31,508 bases of DNA, from contig JAHHQQ010000021.1 in the NCBI GenBank assembly GCA_020026275.1, positions 1 to 31,508 of the forward strand, given 5' to 3'. Made by a program: the position numbers and the translations under genes. Shown piece by piece: positions 24,004-31,508 of the stretch (its first letter is position 1; each line of letters starts with the position of its first letter). The notes under the pieces were generated by a model. The model was not told the DNA's origin, made no database searches, and saw nothing but the letters and a program-made list of their open reading frames with translations. Source of the stretch: Bacteroidales bacterium (GTDB taxonomy: Bacteria; Bacteroidota; Bacteroidia; Bacteroidales; UBA932).

Positions 24004-25347
24004 TCAATTGTTGAACAGTCTGACAATGTCATTGCCACAGGCGTAGAACATCAGGAGCATGAGCAGAATCATGCCGATGATCTGGGCTGTCATGAGGAAC
24101 TGCTCGCTTGGTTTCCTGTGGGTGATCATCTCATACAGCACAAATACGATGTGTCCGCCGTCCAATGCCGGAATCGGCAGGAGGTTCATGACACCGAGCA
24201 TGATGGACAGCATGGCCAGAATGTGGAGAAATTGGAACCAGTTCCACTGGTCTGGGAAAATCTGTCCGATCGCGATGAAACTGCCAACGGACTTGTAGGC
24301 ACCTGTGCTTGGTTGGGCAACTAGCTTCAGGTCTTGCAGATAACCTCGGATGGAACTGAAAGTAAGTCTGATGCCCGCTGGAATGGCCGTCATTATATTG
24401 TAATGTCGGGTCTTGATGGAAGGTGCCTGTGTGTAGATATTGGCCCTGCCCAGACTGTCCACGATGATCTGGGCCGAAAGCGTGTCGCCTTCCCGAACGA
24501 TGGTGGCGCTCAGCAGTTCTCCCGGGTGGGAAGAAAGAACCTTCTTGAAATCCTGTATGAATTCTGTATTCTCACCCATCACAGAAATGATTTCATCTCC
24601 TTTCCTCAAACCTTTCCGATAATTGAGAGAAGTGGGGGGGATGGTGTCTATGACGGCTGGCAGGGCGACAGAAAACAGATAGGGAGTATTGAGAATCTCT
24701 GGAATCTGGCTCTGGTCGATATAGAGGTCTACCGTGTCCTGATCTCGCAGGACGCTGACCTTGTGGATTTGTCTGCGGGCCAGATCTGCCTGGAGCATAC
24801 CGAAGTTCTCTGGTACATAGTCGTCCATCTTCAGAATCTTGTCACCGTTCCGGAAGCCCATTTCATAGGCCAGTTCGCTGACATAGATTTCGGTGTCCTC
24901 ATTGCTCAGGTAGCTTTCTCCCCAGATGCCGAGGATGTTGATGTAAACGAGAATGGCAAAGATGAAATTGAAGAATACGCCACCGAACATGACCCAGAAT
25001 CTTTGCCATGCCGGTTTGGATCTGAATTCATAAGGTTTTGGCTCTGATTTCAAACTTTCCGTATCCATGGATTCATCAATCATTCCATTGATTTTGCAAT
25101 ATCCGCCGACAGGCAGCCATCCAATTCCGTATTCTGTTTCGCATTCTTTCAGTTTCGGAAACAGTTTGGAAAACCATCCTTGTTTGGTGCTCAGCAATTT
25201 GAATCCATAGGCATCGAAGAACATGAAGAACTTGTCCACTCTGATTTTAAATAGTTTGGCAAAGAAGAAGTGACCGGCTTCGTGGATGACCACAAGCAGG
25301 GAGATGGCAAGTACGACTTGCAGTATTTTCATCAATAAAGGACTCAT
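24004..25347 (-). CDS. rseP: RIP (site-2) zinc metalloprotease RseP
   Basis: A 447-residue inner-membrane protease that cuts transmembrane substrates such as anti-sigma factors and signal peptides. The catalytic HEAGH (H22, E23, H26) lies in the first membrane helix. NLLPIPALDGGH near residue 390 supplies the third zinc ligand in a later helix. Two PDZ-like domains lie between: about 150-210 (ELAYEMGFRNGDKIL) and 225-300 (RKGLRKGDEIISVMGE). The C terminus is hydrophobic (IGMILLMLLMFYACG). It starts 19 bases after the dxr stop; the dxr-rseP pairing is conserved widely in bacteria. Confidence 0.95.
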   Translation of the reverse strand: MSPLLMKILQVVLAISLLVVIHEAGHFFFAKLFKIRVDKFFMFFDAYGFKLLSTKQGWFSKLFPKLKECETEYGIGWLPVGGYCKINGMIDESMDTESLKSEPKPYEFRSKPAWQRFWVMFGGVFFNFIFAILVYINILGIWGESYLSNEDTEIYVSELAYEMGFRNGDKILKMDDYVPENFGMLQADLARRQIHKVSVLRDQDTVDLYIDQSQIPEILNTPYLFSVALPAVIDTIPPTSLNYRKGLRKGDEIISVMGENTEFIQDFKKVLSSHPGELLSATIVREGDTLSAQIIVDSLGRANIYTQAPSIKTRHYNIMTAIPAGIRLTFSSIRGYLQDLKLVAQPSTGAYKSVGSFIAIGQIFPDQWNWFQFLHILAMLSIMLGVMNLLPIPALDGGHIVFVLYEMITHRKPSEQFLMTAQIIGMILLMLLMFYACGNDIVRLFNN

Positions 25348-25366
25348 TGTCGGTTGTCTTGGATGA

Positions 25367-26530
25367 TTATAATGTATGAATTAGTTCTGCCGCTTTCCGA
25401 TACATCTCTTCATTGGTGGAGAGAATATCTTCAATGCTGGGTTCCTGGATGAGGAACGTCTGTTCCATCGTTTTTTCAATTATCTTGCCAATATCATAGA
25501 AAGCAATCTGATCGTGCAGATATGCGGTTACTGCCGCTTCATTGGCGGCATTCATGGCGCAAGGGAGATTGCCACCCTTGCGGATTGCTTCAAAGGCCAG
25601 TTCCAGACAAGGAAATTTGTCTTTGTCCGGGGCTTCAAAAGTCAGTTGTGCGAGTGAGGCGAAATCCAGCTTCTTGTTGCCCAGTGGAAGTCTTTCTGGA
25701 AAAGCCAAGGCGAATTGAATTGGCTCTCTCATGTCAGGATGTCCCATTTGTGCAATAACTGCCCCATCTTCAAACTCAATCATGGAATGGATGATGGACT
25801 GTGGATGGACGACAATTTGGATTTGTTCTGGTGCTACATCAAACAACCATCTTGCTTCAATCATTTCAAAACCTTTGTTCATCATGGTGGCGGAATCGAT
25901 GGTGATCTTGGCGCCCATGTTCCATTGCGGGTGTCTGAGGGCTTTGTCCTTGGTGGCTTTGGCAATGTCTTCTTTCTTCCATGTCCTGAAAGGACCTCCT
26001 GAAGCGGTCAAGTGGATCTTTGTGATGTTGTTGCCAGCCGCTCCCATCAAGCACTGGAAAATGGCTGAATGTTCAGAATCGACCGGCAGGACAGGAATCC
26101 GTTTTTCCTTGACCATCTTCATGATGGCAGGGCCTCCTGCTACCAAGGTCTCTTTGTTGGCCAGGGCAAGCGGCTTGTCTGCCTCGATGGCGGCTACGGT
26201 AGGCTTGAGTCCGCTGAATCCGACAGTGGCGGTAAGAACCATGTCCACGTTGTCTCCTTTGACGAGTTCGCAGACAGAGTCCATTCCTGCAAATACTTTG
26301 GTACAGGTCTCTTTGAGCAGAGCTTTCAATGCTTCGTAATGGGTCTCGTTGCAAATGACGACATTGTTGGCATCGAATTCAATGGCTTGCCGGGCAAGCA
26401 GTTCGTAATTGTTGTTGGCAGTCAACAGCTCTATTTCAAATTTGTCTATGTTGTGTCTGACGACATCCAGGGCTTGTGTGCCGATGGAGCCGGTTGAACC
26501 TAAAATCGCAATTTTTCTTTTTTCCATCAT
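25367..26530 (-). CDS. dxr: 1-deoxy-D-xylulose 5-phosphate reductoisomerase
   Basis: A 387-residue cytoplasmic enzyme making 2-C-methyl-D-erythritol 4-phosphate with NADPH, the first committed step of the MEP isoprenoid pathway. The NADPH loop ILGSTGSIG is near residue 10. LANKETLVAGG and PVDSEHSAIFQ form the metal and substrate site, LTASGGPFR is the flexible-loop region, and MNKGFEMIEARWLF and HPQSIIHSMIEFEDG complete the family signatures. Length is typical. It is second in the run M23 peptidase - dxr - rseP, with 28- and 19-base gaps. Confidence 0.97.
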   Translation of the reverse strand: MMEKRKIAILGSTGSIGTQALDVVRHNIDKFEIELLTANNNYELLARQAIEFDANNVVICNETHYEALKALLKETCTKVFAGMDSVCELVKGDNVDMVLTATVGFSGLKPTVAAIEADKPLALANKETLVAGGPAIMKMVKEKRIPVLPVDSEHSAIFQCLMGAAGNNITKIHLTASGGPFRTWKKEDIAKATKDKALRHPQWNMGAKITIDSATMMNKGFEMIEARWLFDVAPEQIQIVVHPQSIIHSMIEFEDGAVIAQMGHPDMREPIQFALAFPERLPLGNKKLDFASLAQLTFEAPDKDKFPCLELAFEAIRKGGNLPCAMNAANEAAVTAYLHDQIAFYDIGKIIEKTMEQTFLIQEPSIEDILSTNEEMYRKAAELIHTL

Positions 26531-26558
26531 TGAATGTTTTCTGGTTTTGCCATCTTTT

Positions 26559-27410
26559 CTAGAACTTGATGAAACGGGTCGGATCTACCGGCTCTCCCTT
26601 GTACCACAGTTCAAAATGGAGATGATCTCCTGTCATGAGTGAACTGGTATTGCCGACGAGGGCGATAGGCGTTCCTGCCTGTACCTTGTCGCCGGTTGCC
26701 TTCATCAATTTCTGGTTGTGTTTATATATGGTTATGATATCGTCTGGATGCTGAATCTCGATGGTATATCCGAAATCATCTGACCAGGAGGCGTGGATGA
26801 CGGTTCCGTCCAAAGCGGCCATCACCACGGAATTGGCCGGTGCGGTGATGTCGATGAAAGGATGGATGTCCTGGTTGAAACCTCTGGAAACGACTCCGTG
26901 CAGAGGGGTGAAGAAATGTTTTCCTTCGATTGGAAGGCTTCGCTCCTTGTTGACGTTCAGGGCGAACTTCTCTTCTTCATTCACTTTGTTCCTCAAGGTG
27001 GAATCTTGTTTCTTCAGTTGTTCAAGACCGTTTTTCCCGAGTGGAGTAGAGGCAGGATTTCTGATTATGCTGTCAATAGGGATGGTCGGCTCTCCTTCCA
27101 CCACTCTTTTGAGATTTTCAGAATAGAAAGACCATTTCTTGATGACATTCTCCAGAGAGTCGATGGTCATGGCTGTCTGGATGACTTCAGTCCTGGCCTT
27201 GCCATAAGGGAAGCCTGGCAGGAACGTACGGAGGGGAGTGAAGGCGATGATGGCGAAAGTGATGGCAAAAAGCAACGTCAAAATGGTAATGACGGTGATG
27301 AACAGGCGGTTGCGGCTGGTGACACAGGTCCATAACGGTTTGAGGGTATTGTTGTCTATCACGGCCAGACGGTATCGCCTGGTTTTATTTTCTGTAGTCT
27401 TGCTTGGCAT
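26559..27410 (-). CDS. membrane-anchored M23 (LytM) peptidoglycan endopeptidase
   Basis: A 283-residue inner-membrane protein with a basic cytoplasmic start, one membrane helix at about residues 35-58, a helical stalk (75-155) and a periplasmic M23 domain (165-283). The zinc ligands are intact: HPFID (H183, D187), H231 in YKHN, and HLHF (H263, H265). Family members cut peptide cross-links in peptidoglycan or, when inactive, activate amidases; the full ligand set favours an active enzyme. It is the first gene of the dxr-rseP run and lies back to back with ruvX, with only 31 bases between starts. No clear promoter is seen on this side. Confidence 0.9.
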   Translation of the reverse strand: MPSKTTENKTRRYRLAVIDNNTLKPLWTCVTSRNRLFITVITILTLLFAITFAIIAFTPLRTFLPGFPYGKARTEVIQTAMTIDSLENVIKKWSFYSENLKRVVEGEPTIPIDSIIRNPASTPLGKNGLEQLKKQDSTLRNKVNEEEKFALNVNKERSLPIEGKHFFTPLHGVVSRGFNQDIHPFIDITAPANSVVMAALDGTVIHASWSDDFGYTIEIQHPDDIITIYKHNQKLMKATGDKVQAGTPIALVGNTSSLMTGDHLHFELWYKGEPVDPTRFIKF

Positions 27411-27434
27411 TTCTTCTGATGTTTTTTAACTTTG
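27403..27434 (+). promoter_or_regulatory. promoter for the ruvX operon, giving a near-leaderless transcript
   Basis: TAACTTTG (27427-27434) is a perfect TAnnTTTG -7 element and CTTG (27403-27406) matches three of four bases of the -33 element, with 20 bp between. Transcription would start at about 27439-27441, one to three bases before the ruvX ATG. The -33 element lies inside the start of the divergent M23 gene. Confidence 0.65.
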
Positions 27435-27441
27435 TCCCCAA

Positions 27442-28044
27442 ATGGACAGAATTATAGGTATAGACTTTGGCAGAAAAAGAACAGGGATTGCTGTAAGCGA
27501 CCCCTTAGGCATTTTCGCTACCGCTCTTGACACTATACCTTCTGCAAAGATAATAGATTATATCAAAAATTATACTCAGACCGAGACCATAATACGTATA
27601 GTCGTGGGGTATCCGAAGAATATGGACAACAACCCTTCTGAGGCGGCGGCCGATGTCGATGTGTTTCTGAAACAGCTGGCCAAGGCCTTGCCGGACATCC
27701 CCGTCACCTTGGAAGATGAACGTTTCACTTCCGTTCTGGCCCATCGTATCATGATTGACGGGGGCATGAAGGCTTCCGACCGGAGAGACAAGAAATCCGT
27801 GGACAAGATCAGCGCTTCCATCATCTTGCAAAGTTATATGGACCGCCAGAATGCCGCTGGCGGCAGAACGTCGGAAGAGGCCGGAGCGGTGGAGACCTGT
27901 CCCCCGGAACCTCTGCTGGATGTGCCGGAATCGCAGACCCATTCCCGTATCGGACGCAATTCCCGCAGCGGGGCGGCCGCCAGAAGTGCCAGGAAGAAGG
28001 CGGACCGGAAAGAAATGATGAAGAAATTTTTAGATGAAGATTAA
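27442..28044 (+). CDS. ruvX: YqgF/RuvX family pre-16S rRNA nuclease / Holliday junction resolvase-like protein
   Basis: A 200-residue cytoplasmic RNase H-fold protein; the family finishes the 5' end of 16S rRNA and was earlier called a Holliday junction resolvase. The three expected acidic positions are visible: D8 in IGIDFGRKRTGIAVSD, E91/E93 in LEDERFTS, and D121 in DKISASIILQSYM. The core ends near residue 136; a tail of about 64 residues follows, poor in order, rich in Ser/Arg/Ala and ending in Lys-rich helix-like RKEMMKKFLDED. The usual family length is about 140 residues. First of four tightly spaced genes (gaps 15, 25 and 6 bases). Confidence 0.92.
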   Translation: MDRIIGIDFGRKRTGIAVSDPLGIFATALDTIPSAKIIDYIKNYTQTETIIRIVVGYPKNMDNNPSEAAADVDVFLKQLAKALPDIPVTLEDERFTSVLAHRIMIDGGMKASDRRDKKSVDKISASIILQSYMDRQNAAGGRTSEEAGAVETCPPEPLLDVPESQTHSRIGRNSRSGAAARSARKKADRKEMMKKFLDED

Positions 28045-28059
28045 AATAATATTACAGAT

Positions 28060-28617
28060 ATGATTCAACCGATATATTTATATGGATCCGAAGTCCTCAG
28101 GGAAGTTGCAGAGGAAGTGGATCTCAACAATACTGAAGAGATAAAGCAGATTGTGACGGACCTGAAGGAAACCCTTGCTGTGGCGGATGGATGTGGCCTG
28201 GCCGCTCCTCAGATAGGTGTGAGCAAGAGAATCGTGATTGTGGACGGGACGGACATGACCGATGTCTATGACTATCTGAAAGATTTTCGCAGGACCATGA
28301 TCAATCCGGTCATTGTGGAAGAGAGTGAGGAAGCCTGCATTTACAATGAAGGATGTCTCAGTGTGCCAGGAGTTTATGCAGATGTCAGAAGACCCTCCAA
28401 GATTACGGTGGAATACTATGATGAAGATTTGAAGAAGGTCCGGGAGGAACTGGACCGGTTTGCGTGCAGAATGGTCCAGCATGAGTTGTCTCATCTGGAT
28501 GGCAACCTTTTTGTAGATAATGTTGCACCTATCCGCAAGAAGATCATTGCCAAGAAACTGACCAATATCACTGGCGGCAGGATACATACCCGTTACAAAT
28601 CCAAATTAGTAAAGTAG
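28060..28617 (+). CDS. def: peptide deformylase
   Basis: A 185-residue cytoplasmic metalloenzyme removing the formyl group from nascent proteins. Motif 1 GCGLAAPQIG (44-53), motif 2 EGCLSVPG (97-104, metal ligand C99) and motif 3 QHELSHLDG (140-148, ligands H141, H145 and catalytic E142) are all present. In motif 3 the aspartate that usually precedes the second His (HExDH) is Ser here. Length is typical. It is second in the ruvX operon. Confidence 0.96.
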   Translation: MIQPIYLYGSEVLREVAEEVDLNNTEEIKQIVTDLKETLAVADGCGLAAPQIGVSKRIVIVDGTDMTDVYDYLKDFRRTMINPVIVEESEEACIYNEGCLSVPGVYADVRRPSKITVEYYDEDLKKVREELDRFACRMVQHELSHLDGNLFVDNVAPIRKKIIAKKLTNITGGRIHTRYKSKLVK

Positions 28618-28642
28618 TACAACATTAAAACCAATAAAGATT

Positions 28643-30001
28643 ATGGGCGCTTTTCATGCTTACGACATCAGAGGTATCTATAATGTCGATTTCGATAAGG
28701 AGATTGTTTACAAGGTGGGATATTTCCTGCCTCAGCTGTTAGGTGCAGACAAGGTTCTGGTAGGAAGGGACTGCCGTGTCTCATCCGAAGAGATTCATGA
28801 ATATCTGCTCAAAGGTATCATGGATGCTGGTGCGGATGTCTATGATATCGGCCTGAGCACGACTCCGATGGTGTATTTCGGTACAGCCAATTATGGATTC
28901 AAGGCTTCTGTCCAGATTACAGCTTCTCACAATCCGAGACAATACAATGGTCTGAAGGTTTCCAGAGAGAATGCGCTTCCTGTCGGACTGGATACCGGTC
29001 TCGGCCAGATCAAGGAATGGATTGAAGAAGGAAAGGCCATGCCGGTTGCCCAGAAGAAGGGCCAGGTCATTGAGAAGGAAATCAAGGAAGATTACTATCA
29101 GTTTCTGTTGAAATACAAAGGGGATTACTCAAATCTCAATATCGCATTTGACCTTTCCAACGGAATGTCCACCTTGTTCGCACATCGCTTGTTCGGAGAG
29201 CTTCCTTCCTATATTTTTGACGAGATGGACGGAACCTTTCCGAATCATGAACCGAATCCGCTGAATCCGGAAAATGTAGTAGCCTTGCAGGAACTGGTCA
29301 AGAAGACCAAGGCCGACATTGGTGTCATCTACGATGGGGATGCTGACCGTGTCATGTTTGTGGACGAACAGTCCCATTTCATCTCTCCAGATCTGATGAT
29401 TGCTTTGCTGGGTCATTACTTCGTGGAAGAGAGAGGTCTCAAGGGGATTGTGCTCCAGGATATCAGAAGCTCCAAAGCCGTTGGCGAATACCTGGAACCG
29501 ATGGGCTGCAAGATGGAGACCTGGAAAGTCGGCAGAGCGAATGCCGCCCTCAAACTCCGTGAACTGGATGGCGTCTGGGGTGGAGAATTGGCCGGCCACT
29601 ATTATTTCCGTGACTTCTTCTATTCAGACAGCGGCCTTCTTGCCTCCTTGCTGGTATTGAGAGTGGTCGCTTCCATGAAGAAGAAAGGACTCAGCCTGAG
29701 CCAGGTGATCGGCAAGATTGCCGGCTACGAGAATTCCGGTGAGATGAACTTCAAGCTGGAAGACAAGGCAGGTGCCATGGAGGTGGTCAAAGATCATTTC
29801 ATGGCAGAAGAGAAGGCAACTGCTTTCATGGACTTCGATGGCTATAGGGTAGAGTTCCCGACTTGGTGGTTCAATATCAGACCTTCCAATACAGAACCTT
29901 ATCTGCGATTTATCTGTGAAGCCAATTCCAAGGAATTGCTGGACGAGAAGATAGCTGTTGTAAAGAAAATATTGACTGAGCGTTTCGGTGCTGAGATTTA
30001 G
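28643..30001 (+). CDS. phosphomannomutase/phosphoglucomutase (alpha-D-phosphohexomutase)
   Basis: A 452-residue cytoplasmic enzyme moving phosphate between C6 and C1 of hexoses, supplying sugar-1-phosphates for nucleotide sugars and surface glycans. The four hallmark sites are present: phosphoserine loop TASHNPRQYNG (S95), metal loop YDGDADRVMF (about 229-238), sugar-binding GGELAGHYYF (about 312), and phosphate-binding RPSNTEPYLRF (about 412). The set is typical of ManB/AlgC-like enzymes; which sugar is preferred cannot be told. Its leader contains the AACATTA element. It is followed after 6 bases by the M23/LysM gene. Confidence 0.93.
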   Translation: MGAFHAYDIRGIYNVDFDKEIVYKVGYFLPQLLGADKVLVGRDCRVSSEEIHEYLLKGIMDAGADVYDIGLSTTPMVYFGTANYGFKASVQITASHNPRQYNGLKVSRENALPVGLDTGLGQIKEWIEEGKAMPVAQKKGQVIEKEIKEDYYQFLLKYKGDYSNLNIAFDLSNGMSTLFAHRLFGELPSYIFDEMDGTFPNHEPNPLNPENVVALQELVKKTKADIGVIYDGDADRVMFVDEQSHFISPDLMIALLGHYFVEERGLKGIVLQDIRSSKAVGEYLEPMGCKMETWKVGRANAALKLRELDGVWGGELAGHYYFRDFFYSDSGLLASLLVLRVVASMKKKGLSLSQVIGKIAGYENSGEMNFKLEDKAGAMEVVKDHFMAEEKATAFMDFDGYRVEFPTWWFNIRPSNTEPYLRFICEANSKELLDEKIAVVKKILTERFGAEI

Positions 30002-30007
30002 AGGAGA

Positions 30008-31123
30008 ATGATGAAGTTCAGATATTTACTTATGGGAATTTCAGCCGTGTGCCTGTTGTCAGGACAGGCCATGACGGCTCAGAACCGGTCAAAAAGGAAG
30101 AAGTCCGAATCACAGATGTGCGAGCGTCCTGTTTTGGGAAAAGGGGAGAAGCCTCAGCTGAAAATACCAAGGGTCCAATACAAGAGCAAAGCCGACTTTC
30201 TTGGCGTTGCCGCCATCGATACGATTGACACTCAGAGTCCAGATGTGAAAATCATTGTTTATGCCAATAACACATGGAATTTTTACCGTGATCCGAATCA
30301 GGTGATGGCCAGAGAATTGTTCTGTAAAAATTGGAACAATCTTTATCCGGATCCTTACCATGTTCCGAAAGATTCTTTGCCAGACAAGATCAAGATTTGT
30401 GTGGTGGATACCTTAGGCGGATTCAAATGTCCCAATCAGGTCAAAGTTTATTCTCCATTTGGATATCGCCACCGCCGCAGACACAATGGTGTGGATTTGC
30501 CTTTGAAGATGGGGACTCCGGTCTATGCTGCATTTGAAGGCAAAGTCAGGATGTCCAGATATTACAAGGGATATGGCAATTTGCTCATAATTCGTCATCC
30601 GAATGGACTGGAAACTTTCTATGCCCATCTTTCCAAGCGTCTGGTGGATGTGGATGAGTGGGTGGAAGCTGGACAGGTTATTGGTTTGGGAGGTTCAACA
30701 GGTCGTTCTACCGGTCCTCACCTGCACTTTGAGACTCGTTTTCAGGGGTATGCTTTTGACCCTCAATGGCTGATAGACTTTGAAAAGGGGGAATTGCGGA
30801 GCAATCTGTTTGTCCTTAGGAAGAGATATTTGGATGCCAGCAGCAAGTATGTGCCGGATTCTGATCTCATAGAGGACGAAATCAATGAGGGGGATGCGAG
30901 AGATTATGCCATTGCCAAGGAAAAACATATTGCAGACAGTATCGCTGCTGAAAAGGCGGCTAAAGAGGCTGCCGCTGCCCGCTATTACAAGATCCGGAGC
31001 GGAGACACACTGTCAGGCATTGCTTTAAAGAATGGAACGACGGTCCGCAAGATCTGCAGCTTGAACAAGGGGCTGACCGCCAAAACGACATTGAAGGTCG
31101 GTCGCCGTATCAGGGTAAAGTAG
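30008..31123 (+). CDS. exported M23 peptidase with C-terminal LysM domain
   Basis: A 371-residue envelope protein with a signal peptide (about residues 1-24, ending AMTAQ), a basic linker, an M23/LytM domain at about 145-255, and a LysM peptidoglycan-binding domain at 327-370 (YYKIRSGDTLSGIALKNG). The zinc site is complete: HNGVD (H159, D163), YAHL (H207) and HLHF (H238, H240). An Ala/Glu/Lys-rich helix (about 296-325) links the two domains. It is probably a cell-wall hydrolase acting in growth or division. GAGGAG just before the start is a possible Shine-Dalgarno. It is last in the ruvX operon. Confidence 0.93.
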   Translation: MMKFRYLLMGISAVCLLSGQAMTAQNRSKRKKSESQMCERPVLGKGEKPQLKIPRVQYKSKADFLGVAAIDTIDTQSPDVKIIVYANNTWNFYRDPNQVMARELFCKNWNNLYPDPYHVPKDSLPDKIKICVVDTLGGFKCPNQVKVYSPFGYRHRRRHNGVDLPLKMGTPVYAAFEGKVRMSRYYKGYGNLLIIRHPNGLETFYAHLSKRLVDVDEWVEAGQVIGLGGSTGRSTGPHLHFETRFQGYAFDPQWLIDFEKGELRSNLFVLRKRYLDASSKYVPDSDLIEDEINEGDARDYAIAKEKHIADSIAAEKAAKEAAAARYYKIRSGDTLSGIALKNGTTVRKICSLNKGLTAKTTLKVGRRIRVK

Positions 31124-31133
31124 ATCGCAAGTG

Positions 31134-31173
31134 AAAGAAAGACCCGATGCCATTTGGCATCGGGTCTTTCTTT
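31134..31173. terminator. strong bidirectional intrinsic terminator
   Basis: An 18-bp perfect stem (31134-31151 with 31156-31173) with a 4-base loop has A-rich sequence on its left flank and T-rich on its right. It serves the ruvX operon from the left and the converging right-edge gene from the right, beginning about 10 bases after the M23/LysM stop. Confidence 0.93.
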
Positions 31174-31193
31174 TATGGAATGTAAAATGATGT

Positions 31194-31508
31194 CTAGAAG
31201 GAGTGGTGGATGATCTGCAGTTCCTCTGGGGTGTACAGCAGATTGTCCAGCAGTTCCGGTGCGACATGACCGACAATGATGAAGGCGGTCAGGCTCAATA
31301 TGCCGAGAATCAGCAGAACGATGATGATCCATACGGCAGTGCGCAGGCCTTTCTTCTTCTTGTCGGAAGTTGAGGCGGCTTTGTCGGGAGACATAGGCAT
31401 TTCCCGTAAGAGGGAAGGGGCCTCTTCTGCCTGGACAGGCTCTGGTTTTTCGGTTGGGGTCAGCTCTTCGGTCGGCTCCGGGGTGGAGGTTTCCTGTGGT
31501 GCCGGTTC
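31194..31508 (-). CDS. unrecognised membrane protein, 3' part only (runs off the right edge)
   Basis: The frame stays open to the window edge, so at least 104 residues are visible and the start lies outside. The visible part opens with a Pro/Glu/Thr-rich acidic stretch of about 37 residues (EPAPQETSTPEPTEELTP and on), then SDKKKKGLR, one membrane helix (TAVWIIIVLLILGILSLTAF and on) and a short tail ending IIHHSF. The lysines before the helix suggest the acidic N-terminal part is cytoplasmic and the tail periplasmic. Internal ATG codons at 31398-31400 and 31392-31394 could start a shorter protein, but the coding-like Pro/Glu pattern upstream argues against this. I do not recognise the family. 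Confidence 0.65.
   Translation of the reverse strand, partial: EPAPQETSTPEPTEELTPTEKPEPVQAEEAPSLLREMPMSPDKAASTSDKKKKGLRTAVWIIIVLLILGILSLTAFIIVGHVAPELLDNLLYTPEELQIIHHSF

Noticed and set aside
27545..27552. TATCTTTG on the minus strand inside ruvX as a promoter for the M23-dxr-rseP run
   Set aside because: The -7 octamer is perfect but no TTTG is found 17-23 bp upstream; the only nearby one is 11 bp away. It lies inside coding sequence.
1..31508. CRISPR arrays, insertion sequences, integrases or attachment sites
   Set aside because: No regularly spaced repeats, transposase-like proteins or terminal inverted repeats were seen, and no duplicated tRNA end was found beside either tRNA.

Overview
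The window is a chromosomal segment from a Bacteroidota bacterium, most likely order Bacteroidales. The evidence is a SusC/SusD pair, lipoproteins with Cys-Asp or Cys-Lys-Gly mature ends, Bacteroidota-type promoters (TTTG, about 19-20 bp, TAnnTTTG), start codons mostly without Shine-Dalgarno sequences, and families such as DUF4837 and DUF4855. I cannot name the genus. No phage, insertion sequence, CRISPR array or integrase is visible, and no gene-free stretch exceeds 300 bases.

Layout, left to right. (1) A tRNA-Val cut by the left edge, then folC and a very large alpha-2-macroglobulin-like gene, all on the minus strand. (2) On the plus strand, a degenerate PurL-like protein followed by a PIN-PhoH ATPase, closed by a bidirectional terminator. 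(3) ppdK (minus), divergent from groES-groEL (plus). (4) A four-gene polysaccharide-utilization-like locus at 14937-22384: susC, susD, a surface lipoprotein with a discoidin-like domain, and a DUF4855 lipoprotein. It carries no adjacent regulator and no named glycoside hydrolase. (5) On the minus strand, tRNA-Glu and rpsT, then a run M23 peptidase - dxr - rseP - DUF4837 lipoprotein. (6) On the plus strand, ruvX - def - phosphohexomutase - M23/LysM peptidase, ending in a strong bidirectional terminator. (7) A right-edge gene fragment with a Pro/Glu/Thr-rich segment and one membrane helix.

How the parts work together: most of the window is core housekeeping (translation, folding, pyruvate/PEP interconversion, folate, isoprenoids, envelope proteolysis and peptidoglycan remodelling). 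The SusC/D locus is an accessory block set between core genes, probably importing a glycan at the outer membrane. The points most worth following are the DUF4855 protein, whose predicted (beta/alpha)8 order puts glutamates after strands 4 and 7 like a clan GH-A glycosidase; the PurL-derived apparent pseudoenzyme next to PhoH; and a short AACATTA element recurring just upstream of five start codons.
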